From Nakamurella deserti (GTDB taxonomy: Bacteria > Actinomycetota > Actinomycetes > Mycobacteriales > Nakamurellaceae), in the NCBI RefSeq assembly GCF_003260015.1, contig NZ_QCXS01000004.1, positions 1-64,000 of the forward strand: DNA of 64,000 nt, read 5' to 3'. Position numbers and translations under genes: made by a program. Under the pieces are notes generated by a model. It did no database searches, was not told where the DNA came from, and saw nothing but the letters and a program-made list of their open reading frames with translations. Each line of letters begins with the position of its first letter. Positions within the stretch are counted from its first letter, which is position 1. Shown one piece after another: positions 34,822 to 42,954 of this stretch.

Positions 34822-35840
34822 CCCGGGCGCTGCCCGCGTCGCGGGTCCCCGACCCGCGATCCGCGCCGTCGCTGCGCTGGGGGATCATCGGCACCGGTTG
34901 GATCGCCGAGCGGTTCGTCGCCGCTCTGCAGGCCTCCACCACCCAGCAGGTCGTCGCGGTGGCGTCCCGCGGCCTCGACCGGGCGACCGCCTTCGCCGAG
35001 CGGATGGGCATCCCCGCCGCCTTCGGCAGCTATCAGGACCTGGTCGCCGCCGACACCGTGGACGTCGTCTACGTCGCCACCGAGCACGTCGCGCATCTGG
35101 ACTGCGCCCGGACCGCGATGCGGGCGGGGAAGCCGGTTCTGGTGGAGAAACCGCTGGCGATCAACGCCGACCAGGCCCGCGAGCTCGCCGCGCTGGCCGA
35201 CGCGCACAACGTGTTCTGCATGGAGGCGTTCTGGACGACGGCGCTGCCCAAGTTCGACGTCATCCGCCAGATCCTGGACACCGGCATGCTCGGTGAGCTG
35301 CAGACGGTGATGGCCGACAACGGCGAGGACCTCACCGGGCACCGCCGGGTGATGGACCCGGCGCAGGCCGGCGGGCCGATGCTGGACCTCGGCACCTACG
35401 TCTTCGGACTGGCCCACTGGGTACTCGGACCGCAGCGGCTCGTCGGGGCGAAAGGCACCGATCATCCGTCCGGCATCAACGGTCAACTGTCGGCGATCCT
35501 GGCCGACGACGCCGGCCGGCAGAGCGTGCTGCACACCTCGGTGCTCGGCAACACCCCGGTGACGGCGTTCGTCGCCGGTTCGGCGGCCACCCTCGTCTTC
35601 ACCGACCCGTTCTACCGGCCGGGGTCGTTCGAGGTTCGCTTCGTCGACGGCGAGGTGCTGCGCTACGAGGAGGCGGCCGGCGCGCACGAGGCGCTGTTCT
35701 GGCAGGCCTGCGAGGTCGCGCGGTGCGTCGCCGCGGGCCGGCTCGAATCACCGGTCCGACCGCTCGCGGCCTCCATCGCCACCCTCGAGCAGATGGACGA
35801 GGTCCGCGCGGCCCTGGGGATCCGCTTCCCCGGCGAGTGA
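34818..35840 (+). CDS. Gfo/Idh/MocA family oxidoreductase
   Basis: 340 residues from a GTG overlapping the upstream stop (GTGA). Nucleotide-binding start W-G-I-I-G-T-G-W-I-A-E-R-F near 21-33, V-E-K-P-L (about 107-111), then E-A-F-W-T-T-A-L-P and G-G-P-M-L-D-L-G-T-Y, features of the dihydrodiol/D-xylose dehydrogenase-like branch rather than of iolG. Translationally coupled to the inositol-dehydrogenase-like gene, so the two probably act in sequence on a cyclitol or sugar. Confidence 0.87.
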   Translation: MTRALPASRVPDPRSAPSLRWGIIGTGWIAERFVAALQASTTQQVVAVASRGLDRATAFAERMGIPAAFGSYQDLVAADTVDVVYVATEHVAHLDCARTAMRAGKPVLVEKPLAINADQARELAALADAHNVFCMEAFWTTALPKFDVIRQILDTGMLGELQTVMADNGEDLTGHRRVMDPAQAGGPMLDLGTYVFGLAHWVLGPQRLVGAKGTDHPSGINGQLSAILADDAGRQSVLHTSVLGNTPVTAFVAGSAATLVFTDPFYRPGSFEVRFVDGEVLRYEEAAGAHEALFWQACEVARCVAAGRLESPVRPLAASIATLEQMDEVRAALGIRFPGE

Positions 35841-35955
35841 CGCCGCGCCCCGGGCCCGATCGCCTCGTCCGCCCGCGTCCACCGGTTCCCGGCGGACCGT
35901 CGCCGGACCGGAAGACGCAGGTCGGACCCGGGGCCTGGGTGGAACGCGGCCGGGG

Positions 35956-36537
35956 TCAGGCGGCGCGGGCGGCGTCCAGCAGCGGCGAGACGGCCGCGGT
36001 GAGTGCACCGAGCTCGTCCAGCAGCGCGTCGGCGGCGGAGTTCTGCTCCGGCGTGGGAACGAAGGCGCCGTCGATGATCTGCCGCTGCGGGCCCGCCAGC
36101 GCGACGGCAGCAGCCGTGGGGTACATGCGCAACGCACTGACGACCGGCTTCAGTGCCTGCACCGCACGCAGACCACCGGACGCTCCGCCGTAGCTGACGA
36201 AGCTGACCGGCTTGTGGGCCCACTCGCCGTGGAGGAAGTCGATGGCGTTCTTCAAGGCGCCGTTGACGCTGTGGTTGTACTCGGGATGCACGAACACCAC
36301 CGCGTCGCCGCGGTCGACCGCCGCGCTCCACGCCTTGGTGTGGGGCTGGGTGTAGTTGCGGCTCTTCGGGTGGTGGGGCTCGTCGAAGACCGGCAGCGCG
36401 AAATCGGCGACATCGAGCACCTCGACGTCGAAACCACCCTGCTGACGGGCCCTCTCGGCGAACCAGGCGGCCATGACCGGGCCGATGCGGCCCGGTCGGG
36501 TGCTGCCGATGATGATCTGCAGAACGGGTGCGGACAT
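35956..36537 (-). CDS. NADPH-dependent FMN reductase
   Basis: 193 residues, flavodoxin-like fold. The phosphate-binding loop reads I-I-G-S-T-R-P-G-R-I-G (about 9-19), followed by P-E-Y-N-H-S-V-N-G-A-L-K-N-A-I-D (about 95-110) and V-S-Y-G-G-A-S-G-G, standard for this family. It supplies reduced FMN or reduces quinones or azo compounds. AGGAGAG precedes the ATG. It is 77 nt downstream of the HxlR gene on the same strand, a common regulator-target pairing. Confidence 0.88.
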   Translation of the reverse strand: MSAPVLQIIIGSTRPGRIGPVMAAWFAERARQQGGFDVEVLDVADFALPVFDEPHHPKSRNYTQPHTKAWSAAVDRGDAVVFVHPEYNHSVNGALKNAIDFLHGEWAHKPVSFVSYGGASGGLRAVQALKPVVSALRMYPTAAAVALAGPQRQIIDGAFVPTPEQNSAADALLDELGALTAAVSPLLDAARAA

Positions 36538-36614
36538 GGTGTCTCTCCTGGGGGCGTGGCGGATGGGAAAGGTGGGCGACGCTGCCCCGGTGGTGCGGAT
36601 GCTGCTGTGGGCCG

Positions 36615-36962
36615 CTACGTCACGGCCGTGGTTGGCTCGGCGCCGGACGGCTCGATCCACCGGTGCGCCCAGGTCGTCAGCGCGTCCATCACCGGCGCGA
36701 GCTCGAGCCCGCGCTCGGTCAGGCGGTACTCGACGACCAGCGGTGAGGTCGACACGACCTGTCGATCCACGACGGACGCCGCTTCGAGTTCACGCAGCCG
36801 CTGGGCGAGCATCGTGTCGCTGATGCCCGGGATCGCCGCCTTGATGCCGGCGAACCGGTGCTGACCGGTGAAGAGTGCCCGCAGGATGGCGCCCGACCAG
36901 CGGGCCCCGATCAGCTCGACCGCCCGGTGGAACCGGACGCAGACGGGGTGGACGACAGGCAC
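36615..36962 (-). CDS. HxlR family transcriptional regulator
   Basis: 115-residue winged-helix protein of the HxlR type: A-V-E-L-I-G-A-R-W-S-G-A-I-L-R-A-L near 14-30, F-A-G-I-K-A-A-I-P-G-I-S-D-T-M-L-A-Q-R-L-R-E-L (about 37-59) and Y-R-L-T-E-R-G. The usual early Cys of redox-sensing members is present at residue 8 (P-V-C-V-R). It starts at a GTG only 4 nt from two palindromes, so autorepression is likely, and probably controls the FMN reductase gene in response to electrophiles or quinones. Confidence 0.87.
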   Translation of the reverse strand: MPVVHPVCVRFHRAVELIGARWSGAILRALFTGQHRFAGIKAAIPGISDTMLAQRLRELEAASVVDRQVVSTSPLVVEYRLTERGLELAPVMDALTTWAHRWIEPSGAEPTTAVT

Positions 36963-36965
36963 TCA

Positions 36966-36998
36966 CTCAGGATACCTGAGCAACTCAGGAAACCTGAG
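36966..36998 (-). promoter_or_regulatory. Two tandem CTCAGG-N3-CCTGAG palindromes upstream of the HxlR gene
   Basis: Identical 15-bp dyads at 36966-36980 (spacer ATA) and 36984-36998 (spacer AAA), 18 bp centre to centre. On the minus strand TATCCT inside the first dyad could be the -10 of a leaderless transcript starting near the GTG at 36962. Two dimers bound side by side would cover the promoter. Confidence 0.6.
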
Positions 36999-37006
36999 TG
37001 ACAGGG

Positions 37007-37975
37007 TCAGCTCGACGACCGTGAGGTCGGTCTCCCCGGGTCCGAAGGGGACCCGTCCCCCGCGGACAGGACGGCCTCGACGGCCACGTCCTCGTCCCGG
37101 GAGCCGGCGGCCAGCGCGTCCCGGGCGACCCCGTCGACCTCGGGGTCGTCGGCCGCCGCCCCGGTGGTGGCACCACCGGTCCGGGCCACCGCGTCCGCGA
37201 CGATCGTCCGGGTGGCGGCGCCGGCACCGCCGCGCGAGCGCTGCAGGTCGGTGACGCCCGGCAGCACCCCGGTGCTGCACAACTCCGCGCTGACGTCCCG
37301 CAGCTTGATGTTCAGGTGCTGCGACATCCGCAGCAGCACCGTGAACGCCGCGTCGGCGGTGATGCCGAAGCGTTCCATCAGGATGCCCTTGGCCTGCCCG
37401 ATGATGTCGCGCGAACCCAGCGCGACCACGATGTTGCGGTGCCGGGCGGCACCGGCCAGGGCGATGCTGGCGTGCGCGGCGAAGACGCGGGCGAGCTCGC
37501 GCGTCTCCTCGTTGAACGCGCCGGGCTCGGTGGCGTGCAGGCTGAGCGAACCGCGGATGCTGCCGTCCCCGGTGAGCGGGGTGCACACGATGCTGCGGAC
37601 GCCGATCGGCGCGACGGTGGTGGCGAACGACGGCCACCGGTCGTCGGCCAGGACGTCGGAGATCAACACCTGGTCGCCACCCTCGGCGACGTTGAGGCAG
37701 GGTCCCTCGCCGGTGGCGTTCTGCGCCTCCAGGACGGGACCGGCGAACGCGCCGCTGGACGACTGCCCGGCCAGCCGGTTCCGGCCGGCCAGCGTCGACA
37801 CCGCGGCCGACTCGACACCGGGGATCAGCTCGACGGCCGCGGACACGATGAAGTCCAGGGACTGGACCTCCTCGGAGAGGTTCTGCTGGATGGCCCGGGC
37901 GAGACTGCCCAGACCATCGGCGAACGCGAGCTCGCCGAGCGGCATCGCGTCGCCGCGGTCCATCGTTTCGGACAC
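37007..37975 (-). CDS. GAF-ANTAR domain protein (RNA-binding antitermination type)
   Basis: 322 residues. A GAF sensor domain spans about 40-175 (A-V-E-L-I-P-G-V-E-S-A-A-V-S onward). The ANTAR region follows (about 180-240): I-V-V-A-L-G-S-R-D-I-I-G-Q-A-K-G-I-L-M-E-R-F-G-I-T-A-D-A-A-F-x-V-L. ANTAR proteins bind paired hairpins in nascent RNA to prevent termination. The last 80 residues are low-complexity and acidic. Start is the GTG at 37975 or the ATG at 37963. Confidence 0.85.
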   Translation of the reverse strand: MSETMDRGDAMPLGELAFADGLGSLARAIQQNLSEEVQSLDFIVSAAVELIPGVESAAVSTLAGRNRLAGQSSSGAFAGPVLEAQNATGEGPCLNVAEGGDQVLISDVLADDRWPSFATTVAPIGVRSIVCTPLTGDGSIRGSLSLHATEPGAFNEETRELARVFAAHASIALAGAARHRNIVVALGSRDIIGQAKGILMERFGITADAAFTVLLRMSQHLNIKLRDVSAELCSTGVLPGVTDLQRSRGGAGAATRTIVADAVARTGGATTGAAADDPEVDGVARDALAAGSRDEDVAVEAVLSAGDGSPSDPGRPTSRSSS

Positions 37976-38123
37976 GCCACACTCCCAGGATCGACGGTGG
38001 GCGGGCTCGGGGTGTGAACCGTTCCACCGGTAGTCATGATGCCACCGACGGACGCATCCGCCGTGCCGGGCGGCGCCCCCGAGCGGGTGGCCGGGGGCTG
38101 CCGCCGGACGGGTGTCGGACGGG

Positions 38124-39140
38124 TCAGACGCCGCGCTGCTGCGGGGTCGACTGCGCGACGAGCGCGGGATCGCGGCGGACGACGTCGCCCAAGGCGGTGT
38201 CGATGCGGGTCAGCGCCTCATCCGGGATGGTGACGCCGGCGGCCTTGACGTTCTCGGCGACCTGCTCCGGCCGGGACGCCCCGACGAGGGCGGCGGCGAC
38301 GTTGCGGTTCTGCAGCACCCACGCGACCGCGAGCTGGGCCATGGTCAGGCCCAGCTCGTCGGCGATCGGGCGCAGCTGCTGGACGGCGGTGAGCACCCGG
38401 TCGTCCATGAAGCGGCTGATCATGGTGGCGCCGCCCTTGGTGTCCCCGGCGCGGGAACCCTCCGGTGCCGGCTGTCCGGGCAGGTACTTGCCGGACAGCA
38501 CCCCCTGCGCCACCGGCGACCAGACGATCTGGCTGAGGCCGAGGTCCTCGCAGGTCGGGACCACCTCGTCCTCGATGACGCGCCACAGCATCGAGTACTG
38601 CGGCTGGCTGGAGACCAGGGAGATGCCGAGCTCCTTCGCCCAGGAGACACCCGCCCGGATCTGCTCCGGGGTCCACTCGCTGACACCGATGTAGTGCGCC
38701 TTGCCGGCGTGGACGATGTCGGCGAACGCCCGCATCGTCTCCTCGAGCGGGGTGAACGTGTCGTAGCGGTGCGCCTGGTAGAGGTCGACGTAGTCGGTCT
38801 GCAGGCGACGCAGCGAGGCGTCGATGCTCTCCATGACGTGCTTGCGCGACAGACCCGTGTCGTTCTTGCCCTTGGGGTCGGGCCCGACCGGCCAGTACAC
38901 CTTGGTGAAGATCTCCAGCGACTCGCGCCGCTGGCCCTTCAGCGCGGCGCCGAGGACCTCCTCGGCGCGACCGTTGGCGTAGACGTCGGCGGTGTCGAAG
39001 CTGGTGATGCCCTCGTCGAGGGCGGCGTGCACGCACTGGGTCGCGACGTCGTTCTCCACCTGGGAACCGTGGGTGAGCCAGTTGCCGTAGGTGATCGCGG
39101 AGATCTGCAGGCCGGAGTTACCGAGGTATCTGAATTCCAT
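38124..39140 (-). CDS. Aldo/keto reductase (Kv-beta-like)
   Basis: 338 residues. Opening M-E-F-R-Y-L-G-N-S-G-L and the catalytic set are clear: F-D-T-A-D-V-Y (Asp/Tyr near 49-55), K in I-F-T-K-V-Y, and H in Y-Q-A-H-R-Y-D. The C-terminal L-V-G-A-S-R-P-E-Q-V-A-E-N binds NADPH. The length and these segments match Kv-beta-like reductases. A 28-bp tandem repeat lies just upstream. Substrate unknown. Confidence 0.88.
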   Translation of the reverse strand: MEFRYLGNSGLQISAITYGNWLTHGSQVENDVATQCVHAALDEGITSFDTADVYANGRAEEVLGAALKGQRRESLEIFTKVYWPVGPDPKGKNDTGLSRKHVMESIDASLRRLQTDYVDLYQAHRYDTFTPLEETMRAFADIVHAGKAHYIGVSEWTPEQIRAGVSWAKELGISLVSSQPQYSMLWRVIEDEVVPTCEDLGLSQIVWSPVAQGVLSGKYLPGQPAPEGSRAGDTKGGATMISRFMDDRVLTAVQQLRPIADELGLTMAQLAVAWVLQNRNVAAALVGASRPEQVAENVKAAGVTIPDEALTRIDTALGDVVRRDPALVAQSTPQQRGV

Positions 39141-39243
39141 GACCTGAGCATGTACCCGTCCGGGCGGTGCCGTCACACCGCGGGTCGTGCGACGGCCCCA
39201 CCTGCGGCTCCACCGGCCGCGGGATCGGATGGGTGGAGCCGCG

Positions 39244-39384
39244 CCGCGGGACCGGACCAGCGGATCACCGACCGCGGGACCGGACCAGCGGGAAGCCGGC
39301 CGCGGGACCGGACCAGCGGGAAGCCGGCCGCGGGACCGGACCAGCGAAAAAGCCGACTTCAGGAGCGGACCAGCGAAGAAGCCG
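39244..39384. repeat. 28-bp tandem repeat, five copies
   Basis: Units starting CCGCGGGACCGGACCAGC recur with an exact 28-bp period at 39244, 39272, 39300 and 39328, plus a degenerate fifth copy to 39384. The period is not a multiple of three, so it is not a coding repeat. It lies between the nucleoside hydrolase stop and the aldo/keto reductase start, both leftward genes. Confidence 0.8.
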
Positions 39385-39434
39385 ACTGCTGACCGCGGGA
39401 TCACCGACCGCAGGATCGCCGGATCGTTGACGGG

Positions 39435-40391
39435 CTATCCGGCGACCAGCCGACGCCGGATCGCGGCGGCGCTGCCCTCCGGCGCGCTCAGCACCACGCG
39501 GGTGTGGGCACCGGTCTGCGCCGGGTATCCGCGGTAGCGGCCGCGCAGGTCGCAGACGGTCTGGCCGCGGCTGGGGCCGTGGGCGGCGTCGACGTCCACG
39601 CGCACCGTCGGGGCGAGCGTCGGGACCACCTCGCCGACGGCGATCGCGGCGGCCAGCGGATCGTGCAGCGCACAGTGCCGGTCACCGAAGACGCTGAGGT
39701 AGAACGCGAAGTAGTGGTCGAGCATCTCCCCGAGCGCGACGGGGACGGGGCGTCCGTCGGCGAGCAACGCCTGCCGGTCGTCCTCGTCGAAGCGGTGGAA
39801 CATGGTGACGTCCAACGGGACCAGCGTGATGTCCCAGGCAGCGGCCATCACGTCCGCGGCGGCCTCTGGGTCGTTGCCGATGTTGGCCTCGGCGACGGCG
39901 GTGATGTTGCCCGGCACCAGAGCGGCGCCGCCCATGATCGTCACGTGCGCCACCAGGTCGGGCAGGCCCGGCTCCAGGCGCAGCGCCTCGGCGAGGTTGG
40001 TCAGCGGCGCGACCGCGACCACGTGCAGCTCGCCGGGGTGCCGACGGGCCATCTCGACGAGCAACTCGGCCCCCGAGGCCGGTACGGGCGACAGGCCCGA
40101 CGGTGGCAGGGTCACGTTGCCGATGCCGTTGTCACCGTGCACGTGCGGAGCTCCGCCGCGGTAGCGCCCGGCCTGGGGATCGTGGTTGCCGACGGCCACC
40201 GGGATGTCGCCGCGACCGGCGAGGGCGAGCAGGTCCAGGGTGTTGCGGGCACCACCGGCGGCGTCGATGTTGCCGCTCACGGTGGCGATCCCGACCAGGT
40301 CGATCTCCGGCGAGTGCAGCAGGTAGACCAACGCGAGGGCGTCGTCGATCCCGGTGTCGCAGTCGAGGAACATCGGGACGGGCGTGGTCAT
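39435..40391 (-). CDS. Inosine/uridine-preferring nucleoside hydrolase
   Basis: 318 residues. The calcium-binding signature D-C-D-T-G-I-D-D (about 10-17) is intact, with H-G-D-N-G-I-G-N-V near 85-93, V-T-I-M-G-G-A near 150, and a late H-D-P-L-A-A-A containing the family His-Asp pair. It cleaves ribonucleosides to base and ribose. The ATG at 40391 has AGAGG upstream; the longer frame adds 12 residues without support. Confidence 0.88.
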   Translation of the reverse strand: MTTPVPMFLDCDTGIDDALALVYLLHSPEIDLVGIATVSGNIDAAGGARNTLDLLALAGRGDIPVAVGNHDPQAGRYRGGAPHVHGDNGIGNVTLPPSGLSPVPASGAELLVEMARRHPGELHVVAVAPLTNLAEALRLEPGLPDLVAHVTIMGGAALVPGNITAVAEANIGNDPEAAADVMAAAWDITLVPLDVTMFHRFDEDDRQALLADGRPVPVALGEMLDHYFAFYLSVFGDRHCALHDPLAAAIAVGEVVPTLAPTVRVDVDAAHGPSRGQTVCDLRGRYRGYPAQTGAHTRVVLSAPEGSAAAIRRRLVAG

Positions 40392-40466
40392 CGGGGGCCT
40401 CTCGGGTTGCTGAACGGACTGTCGCACCCTAGCGATCGGCCGTCCCCGTCCGGCACCGCCGGGCTC

Positions 40467-41858
40467 CTACTGCAGCGCCAGGTCGGTGAAGCGGCTGTAG
40501 TGCAGCTGGTGGGCGACGGCGACGGTCATGGTCTGGCCGTTGCGGTGCTTGGCCACGATCAGATCGGCCTCCCCTGCCCGGGGGTCGTCGGACTCGAAGA
40601 CGTCGGGGCGGTGCACCAGGATGACCATGTCTGCGTCCTGCTCCAGCGAGCCGGACTCCCGCAGGTCGGAGAGCATGGGCCGCTTGTCGGTGCGCTGCTC
40701 GGGACCACGATTGAGCTGCGAGATGGCGATGACCGGCACTTCCAGCTCCTTGGCGAGCAGCTTCATCTGCCGGGAGAACTCCGACACCTCCTGCTGCCGG
40801 GACTCCACCTTCTTGCCGGAGCTCATCAGCTGCAGGTAGTCCAGGACGATCAGCTTCAGGTCGTCCTTCTGCTTCAGCCGCCGGGCCTTGGCCCGGATCT
40901 CCATCATCGTCATGTTGGGCGAGTCGTCGATGAACAGCGGCGCGTCGGAGATCTCGCTCATCCGCTTGACGATCTTCTGCCAGTCCTGGTCCTGCATCTT
41001 GCCGGACCGCATCTGCGACAGCTTGATGCCCGCCTCGGCCGACAGCAGACGCATGGTGATCTCGGTCTTGCTCATCTCCAGGGAGAAGATGACGCTGGTC
41101 AGGCCGTGTTTGACCGACGCGTTGCGGGCCACGTCCAAGGCGAGCGTGGACTTACCCACGCCGGGCCGCGCCGCGATGATGATCATCTGGCCGGGGTGGA
41201 AACCGTTGGTCAGGGTGTCGAGATCGGTGAAGCCGGTGGGCACCCCGAGGGAAAGGCCGCCGCGGCTCTGGATGGCGTCGATCTCGTCCATGGTCGGCCC
41301 GAGGAGCTCCTCGAGGACGACGTAGTCCTCGGTGGTGCGGCGCTCGGCGACCTTGTACATCTCCTGCTCGGCCCGGTCGACGATCTCGTCGACCTCGCCG
41401 GAGCCGGCGTCCCCCTCGGCGCCGCCGTAACCGAGCTGGGCGATGCGGGTGCCGGCCTCGACCAGCCGCCGCAGCACCGCCTTCTCACCGACGATCTGGG
41501 CGTAGAACCCCGCGTTCGCCGCGGTCGGGACCATCGCGGTCAGGTGGTGCAGGTAGACCGAACCACCCACGCGCGGCAGCAGGCCGGCGCGCTCGAGTTC
41601 GGCCGACACGGTGATCGGGTCGGCCGGCTCCCCGCGGGAGTACAGATCGAGGATCGCGTCGAACACGTGGACGTGCGCCGGCTTGTAGAAGTCGGCCGAG
41701 GTGAGCACCTCGAAGACGTCGGCGATGGCGTCCTTGGACAGCAGCATGCCGCCGAGCACCGACTGTTCGGCCGGCAGGTCCTGCGGTGGTTGCCGGTCGA
41801 ACGGGACGGCCGCCGGCGCCGAGGCGTTCCGGGGCTTCCACTGTTCGTCCGCTGCCAT
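40467..41858 (-). CDS. dnaB: Replicative DNA helicase
   Basis: 463 residues. The N-terminal primase-interacting domain begins near 25 (D-L-P-A-E-Q-S-V-L-G-G-M-L-L) and the RecA-like ATPase domain has Walker A A-R-P-G-V-G-K-S-T near 235, Walker B L-I-V-L-D-Y-L-Q-L-M, and R-x-S-G-S-L-E-Q-D-A-D near the end. It unwinds DNA at the fork. No intein interrupts it, unlike many actinobacterial dnaB genes. The usual rpsF-ssb-rpsR-rplI neighbours are absent; its upstream region has DnaA-box-like sequences. Confidence 0.93.
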   Translation of the reverse strand: MAADEQWKPRNASAPAAVPFDRQPPQDLPAEQSVLGGMLLSKDAIADVFEVLTSADFYKPAHVHVFDAILDLYSRGEPADPITVSAELERAGLLPRVGGSVYLHHLTAMVPTAANAGFYAQIVGEKAVLRRLVEAGTRIAQLGYGGAEGDAGSGEVDEIVDRAEQEMYKVAERRTTEDYVVLEELLGPTMDEIDAIQSRGGLSLGVPTGFTDLDTLTNGFHPGQMIIIAARPGVGKSTLALDVARNASVKHGLTSVIFSLEMSKTEITMRLLSAEAGIKLSQMRSGKMQDQDWQKIVKRMSEISDAPLFIDDSPNMTMMEIRAKARRLKQKDDLKLIVLDYLQLMSSGKKVESRQQEVSEFSRQMKLLAKELEVPVIAISQLNRGPEQRTDKRPMLSDLRESGSLEQDADMVILVHRPDVFESDDPRAGEADLIVAKHRNGQTMTVAVAHQLHYSRFTDLALQ

Positions 41859-42089
41859 CCGGGTCCCCTCGGTTCGGTGTCACACCCCTCGCGGGAGGGG
41901 TACAGGTGTTCTATCGGATGCCACCGACAGTGCCGGCCGACCGCTGCCCGGTCGGCGACCGGCGGTCTTCGGCGGGACGGCGGACGGCTTCCGGCGAACC
42001 GTCGGGCGACCTCGTGCGACGCAGTTGCGAACCTAGGTCCGATAGCCGTTCGCGCCCAACTCCGTGTGTTGATCGACGCGTGGATGGGC

Positions 42090-42218
42090 TGGGGACAGAG
42101 CTCCCGGCGGCGGGCCAAGCACATGTGTCCCCATGTGCACAACTTGGGGACAACTGCGAGGGGTTCCCGTGTCGTCGCAGGTCAGGGTGCGTGATCGGGC
42201 TGTGACCTGTGTGGACAG
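42090..42218 (-). promoter_or_regulatory. Cluster of four DnaA-box-like 9-mers upstream of dnaB
   Basis: On the minus strand: CTGTCCCCA (42090-42098), TTGTGCACA (42134-42142), TTGTCCCCA (42145-42153) and CTGTCCACA (42210-42218). The last three differ at one position, and the first at two, from the actinobacterial DnaA box TTGTCCACA; all point toward dnaB. Confidence 0.4.
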
Positions 42219-42234
42219 AATATGTTCGGCGCCG

Positions 42235-42260
42235 CACGGCGTTTCGCGCGAAACGCCGTG
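42235..42260. promoter_or_regulatory. 26-bp perfect palindrome with parS-like core
   Basis: Fully self-complementary, with core GTTTCGCGCGAAAC flanked by CACGGC and its complement. The outer part of the core equals the parS form GTTTCACGTGAAAC while the central four bases differ. It could be a diverged ParB site, an operator or a terminator hairpin. Confidence 0.4.
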
Positions 42261-42442
42261 TCGGGCGTGTCGGCGGCGGTGACGTACCGTCACGACATCG
42301 GCCGCGGTGCCACCCGACCGGGGTATCGACATCACGGCCGGGAGCCGGGAAGGGCAAGCCGGTGGCGTCTTGCTGACCGGCTGTGAGCATGGTCGACTAC
42401 GGACCACCCGGAGCCGGGAGACGACACACCTGGAGGTGCACC

Positions 42443-42805
42443 GTGCCGCTGCAGTGGGAACAGGTGGTGGTCGACGCCGCCGATCCGGTCACCCTCGGAC
42501 GCTGGTGGGCCGCCGCCCTCGACTGGGTCGTGGTCAACGACGACCCCGACGAGTTCGAGATCCAGCCGTCCCCGGGCCGGCTCCCCGGGCTGATCTTCGT
42601 CCCGGTCGCCGAGCCCCGGACGGTCAAGAACCGGATGCACCTGGACTTCCGGCCGCAGGACCGGGACGCCGAAGTGGACCGGCTCCGGGCGCTCGGCGCC
42701 ACCCTCGCCGACGTCGGCCAGGGCGACGTCAGCTGGGTCGTGCTGGCCGACCCCGAGGGCAACGAGTTCTGCGTCCTCAGCGGCCGACCGGCGACCGACG
42801 ACTGA
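42443..42805 (+). CDS. VOC family (glyoxalase-like domain) protein
   Basis: 120 residues from a GTG with GGAGG 7 nt upstream. It has a single glyoxalase-like fold: D-P-V-T-L-G-R-W-W-A-A-A-L near 13-25, N-R-M-H-L-D-F-R, and the closing V-L-A-D-P-E-G-N-E-F-C-V-L. Members with this arrangement are common in actinobacteria and of unknown function. It resembles the second domain of the broken gene at 1192-1881. Confidence 0.85.
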   Translation: MPLQWEQVVVDAADPVTLGRWWAAALDWVVVNDDPDEFEIQPSPGRLPGLIFVPVAEPRTVKNRMHLDFRPQDRDAEVDRLRALGATLADVGQGDVSWVVLADPEGNEFCVLSGRPATDD

Positions 42806-42954
42806 GAGATGTCGACCCGGATTCAGCCGACCGGGAGCCGACGACCGCGAGACGTCGACCGAGAATCGTCACAGTCGGCGGAGCCGGCCCGCACGGGAAC
42901 CGGTGTCCGGGGGTGGCCTCGCCCCAGGCCTCGGGCCCGGGTGTGAGCGGTGCC

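Larger units (their letters stand above)
41859..42442. other. 584-nt region upstream of dnaB without genes
   Basis: No convincing coding frame. It contains four DnaA-box-like 9-mers at 42090-42218, an inverted repeat GCACATG-N6-CATGTGC at 42119-42138, and a 26-bp perfect palindrome at 42235-42260. Confidence 0.6.

Noticed and set aside
39244-39384. Possible CRISPR array from the regular 28-bp repeats
   Set aside because: Units are contiguous without unique spacers and there are no cas genes, so it is a tandem repeat.
42090-42260. Chromosomal origin of replication
   Set aside because: Only four imperfect DnaA-like boxes, no AT-rich unwinding segment, and no dnaA or dnaN nearby.
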